DNA of 13,930 nt, taken from Micrococcales bacterium. GTDB lineage: Bacteria > Actinomycetota > Actinomycetes > S36-B12 > UBA5976. The position numbers were made by a program, and so were the translations under genes. Below the pieces are notes generated by a model. That model did not search any database. It was not told the origin of the DNA and saw only the letters and a program-made list of their open reading frames with translations. The stretch covers positions 1 to 13,930 of the forward strand of contig JAHEEQ010000144.1 in the NCBI GenBank assembly GCA_024640585.1. The letters are read 5' to 3'. Of this stretch, positions 12,126-13,930 are shown one piece after another. Positions within the stretch are counted from its first letter, which is position 1. Every line of letters starts with the position of its first letter.

Positions 12126-13930
12126 ATGAAGCGCCGCCGTTCCCGTAGCATTTTCCCGTTCGACTCAACTCCAAATTCAACTGAGGGAGAGCAACTCGCC
12201 CCAGAGTTTGCAATCTATTGCCAAAAGTGGACATTGCGTGCGTTGATCGAATTGGGTGTTCACAGTTCGATCCTCCACCATGAGCATTGTTCAGAGCCTG
12301 GTTTGATCCGCTCACTAGGTTTGAATGTAAACCTTGAACTTGAATACGAGCAAAGTAAAGTTCTTGCGGAGTTGAAGAAAAAACATTGTGAGATTGTTGT
12401 CTCAACGTTGCCAGAGGCCTCTACTTGTGCATTGATGAAGAACATTTCGTGGCTTACAGATCAACTCAATTTGAACGAAGATGAGCAAAAAATCCTTTTC
12501 TTTTGCGTCTTGGAGCGTCAGAGCGTTTACTTGCGACAAACAATGGCGGCGCTTGGTGCTATGAACACCTCGCGTGTCTTGAATGTTTTGTCAGTTTTGC
12601 TCGAAATTCCATTGCCCCATGTTCAAAAGGCTTTTTCTGCGACGTCAGGCTTGGCCCGTTCGGGGTTGATTTCAATTGATGAAACGAATTGCTATGATTT
12701 TTGCAATAAGGTCGAACTAATTGAGGGTCTTGCTGACCGCTTGATCGTAGACCAAGAGAATCCGTTCAATCTGTTTGCTGATAATTTTGTAGTTGCACCA
12801 ACTGCCGAATTGGGGATTGACCGCTTTGATCACCTGAAACTCAAACTTCAACGTCTTACGACATATCTGAGTTCATCCATGACACATGGGGCAGGTGGAG
12901 TAAATATCTTGATTTATGGTGCTCCTGGTACTGGAAAGACTATGTGTGCACGAACGATTGCTAAAGCAATTAATGCTGAGCTTTTCGAAGTCGCAGTTGA
13001 GAATCGTCAAGGTGATCGCATTAGTGGTTCAAATCGTCTTTCTGCCTATCGTCTTTCCCAGCGTATTTTGGCTGAACGCAAGAATGCCTTGATCGTTTTT
13101 GATGAAATTGAAGACATCAATTCAAATGGTCGTAATGATGACTTTGATTTCTCAACTAGCCGTGGAAATCGCACAGGGCAAAAGGGTTGGTTTAATCAGT
13201 TGCTTGAGCAAAACGCAGTACCTGCTATCTGGGTCACGAACAACATTCGTTTTCTGGATCCCGCTCATTTGCGTCGATTTGACTATCACTTGGAGATGGA
13301 CATCCCGCCTGCGCGCGTTCGATCAGCGATGCTTGCGCAATTCACAAAGGTTCTCAATGTTTCGCAGCAATGGTGTGATGACATGGCTTCAAACGAGAAA
13401 CTTACTCCCGGATTGATGTCTCGTGCTGCAAAAGTTGCTAGCTCTATGAATGCGGCAGGCGCAGACGGTACACCTGAAGAATTATTGGAAGATGTCATTG
13501 AGTCTGCATTGAAAGTGCAGAAGTACAGCTTGCGTCGTAATCCACAAAAAGCAGGGAAGGTGGGCTATCAACTTGACGCAACTAATGCGGACTGTAACTT
13601 GCATCAGGTTGTCGAGGGTTTGCGTTCAACTGAAGAAGGTCGTTTGTGTCTCTTTGGCCCAGCTGGGACTGGAAAGTCAGCGTTTGCTCAGTATGTAGCC
13701 TCGCAATTGGATAAGCCCGTATTGCTCAAACGTGCTTCAGATATTCTGGGTAAGTATGTTGGTGAAACAGAAGAGCGTATGGCCGATATGTTCAAAGAGT
13801 CTACCGCCAATGGTTCAGTGCTAATTTTGGATGAGGCCGACAGTTTTTTGCGTTCCCGCGAAAATGCGCGCCATAGTTGGGAAATTAGCGCTGTCAATGA
13901 GATGCTTGTTCAAATGGAAAGTTTTCAAGG
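12126..13930 (+). CDS. Tandem (two-ring) AAA+ ATPase, 3' partial
   Basis: The frame is open from ATG 12126 to the window edge (601 codons visible). GAGG at 12117-12120 is a fair ribosome site. Residues 1-240 are a helical, Arg-rich-starting N-terminal region I do not recognise. The first AAA module has Walker A GAPGTGKT (265-272), Walker B LIVFDEIED with Asp326-Glu327, sensor TNN, and HLRRFD in the arginine-finger region. The second has GPAGTGKS (511-518), the pore-loop-like segment GKYVGETEER, and Walker B LILDEADSF with Asp569-Glu570. The second module resembles classical FtsH/Cdc48/proteasomal ATPases; the first is more divergent. Both look able to bind and hydrolyse ATP. Such double-ring enzymes unfold or remodel protein substrates. 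The gene has its own promoter and a structured leader, so it may belong to a different system from the left-hand operon. Confidence 0.9.
   Translation, partial: MKRRRSRSIFPFDSTPNSTEGEQLAPEFAIYCQKWTLRALIELGVHSSILHHEHCSEPGLIRSLGLNVNLELEYEQSKVLAELKKKHCEIVVSTLPEASTCALMKNISWLTDQLNLNEDEQKILFFCVLERQSVYLRQTMAALGAMNTSRVLNVLSVLLEIPLPHVQKAFSATSGLARSGLISIDETNCYDFCNKVELIEGLADRLIVDQENPFNLFADNFVVAPTAELGIDRFDHLKLKLQRLTTYLSSSMTHGAGGVNILIYGAPGTGKTMCARTIAKAINAELFEVAVENRQGDRISGSNRLSAYRLSQRILAERKNALIVFDEIEDINSNGRNDDFDFSTSRGNRTGQKGWFNQLLEQNAVPAIWVTNNIRFLDPAHLRRFDYHLEMDIPPARVRSAMLAQFTKVLNVSQQWCDDMASNEKLTPGLMSRAAKVASSMNAAGADGTPEELLEDVIESALKVQKYSLRRNPQKAGKVGYQLDATNADCNLHQVVEGLRSTEEGRLCLFGPAGTGKSAFAQYVASQLDKPVLLKRASDILGKYVGETEERMADMFKESTANGSVLILDEADSFLRSRENARHSWEISAVNEMLVQMESFQ

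Noticed and set aside
12115..12129. Four-codon upstream frame (ATG to TGA) overlapping the AAA start as ATGA
   Set aside because: It is so short that it is likely chance, and its ATG lies in the spacer containing the ribosome site of the AAA gene.
13099..13416. Alternative plus-strand frame within the AAA gene
   Set aside because: Shadow of the real frame, which carries Walker motifs across the same bases.
1..13930. CRISPR arrays, insertion sequences and attachment sites
   Set aside because: No spaced direct repeats, transposase genes, terminal inverted repeats or integrase sites were seen on reading both strands.

Overview
The window looks like an accessory (defence or conflict-type) region of a Gram-negative bacterium. 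The evidence is a periplasmic OmpA-type peptidoglycan-binding domain, a lipobox lipoprotein, a Sec-type signal peptide and several polytopic inner-membrane proteins. Base composition is moderate in most of the operon and clearly A+T-rich in the TIR gene and the spacer beside it. A proteobacterium, possibly beta, is my guess; no ribosomal or housekeeping marker is present to settle it.

Region 1 (1-8345, + strand) is one tightly packed run of seven genes with overlaps or gaps of at most about 27 bases, so probably one operon whose promoter lies left of the window. In order: a 5'-truncated polytopic protein with a C-terminal OmpA-like domain; an unrecognised protein of 213 residues; a DUF4407-type membrane protein with a long coiled coil; a second DUF4407-like protein in which a caspase-like (peptidase C14) domain with intact His and Cys sits where the coiled coil should be; a third DUF4407-like protein with a short insert; a small lipoprotein; and a soluble FtsH-like M41 metalloprotease whose AAA half has lost its Walker motifs. 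I infer a cell-envelope complex: a three-paralogue membrane core, an OmpA anchor to peptidoglycan, a lipoprotein, and two proteases of different catalytic type. I do not recognise it as a named system.

Region 2 (8332-11861) holds a convergent TIR-domain gene with one membrane helix and a C-terminal extracytoplasmic domain, an A+T-rich divergent spacer, a large exported coiled-coil protein, and a decayed DUF4062 gene reduced to its two ends with frameshifts.

Region 3 (11858-13930) is a separate transcription unit. A near-consensus sigma-70 promoter with an overlapping palindrome drives about 220 nt that fold into a three-way junction, two further hairpins and a hairpin/T-tract. This is followed by a 3'-truncated gene for a tandem (two-ring) AAA+ ATPase. 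The leader is a strong candidate for an undescribed structured RNA, either cis-regulatory or a partner of the ATPase.
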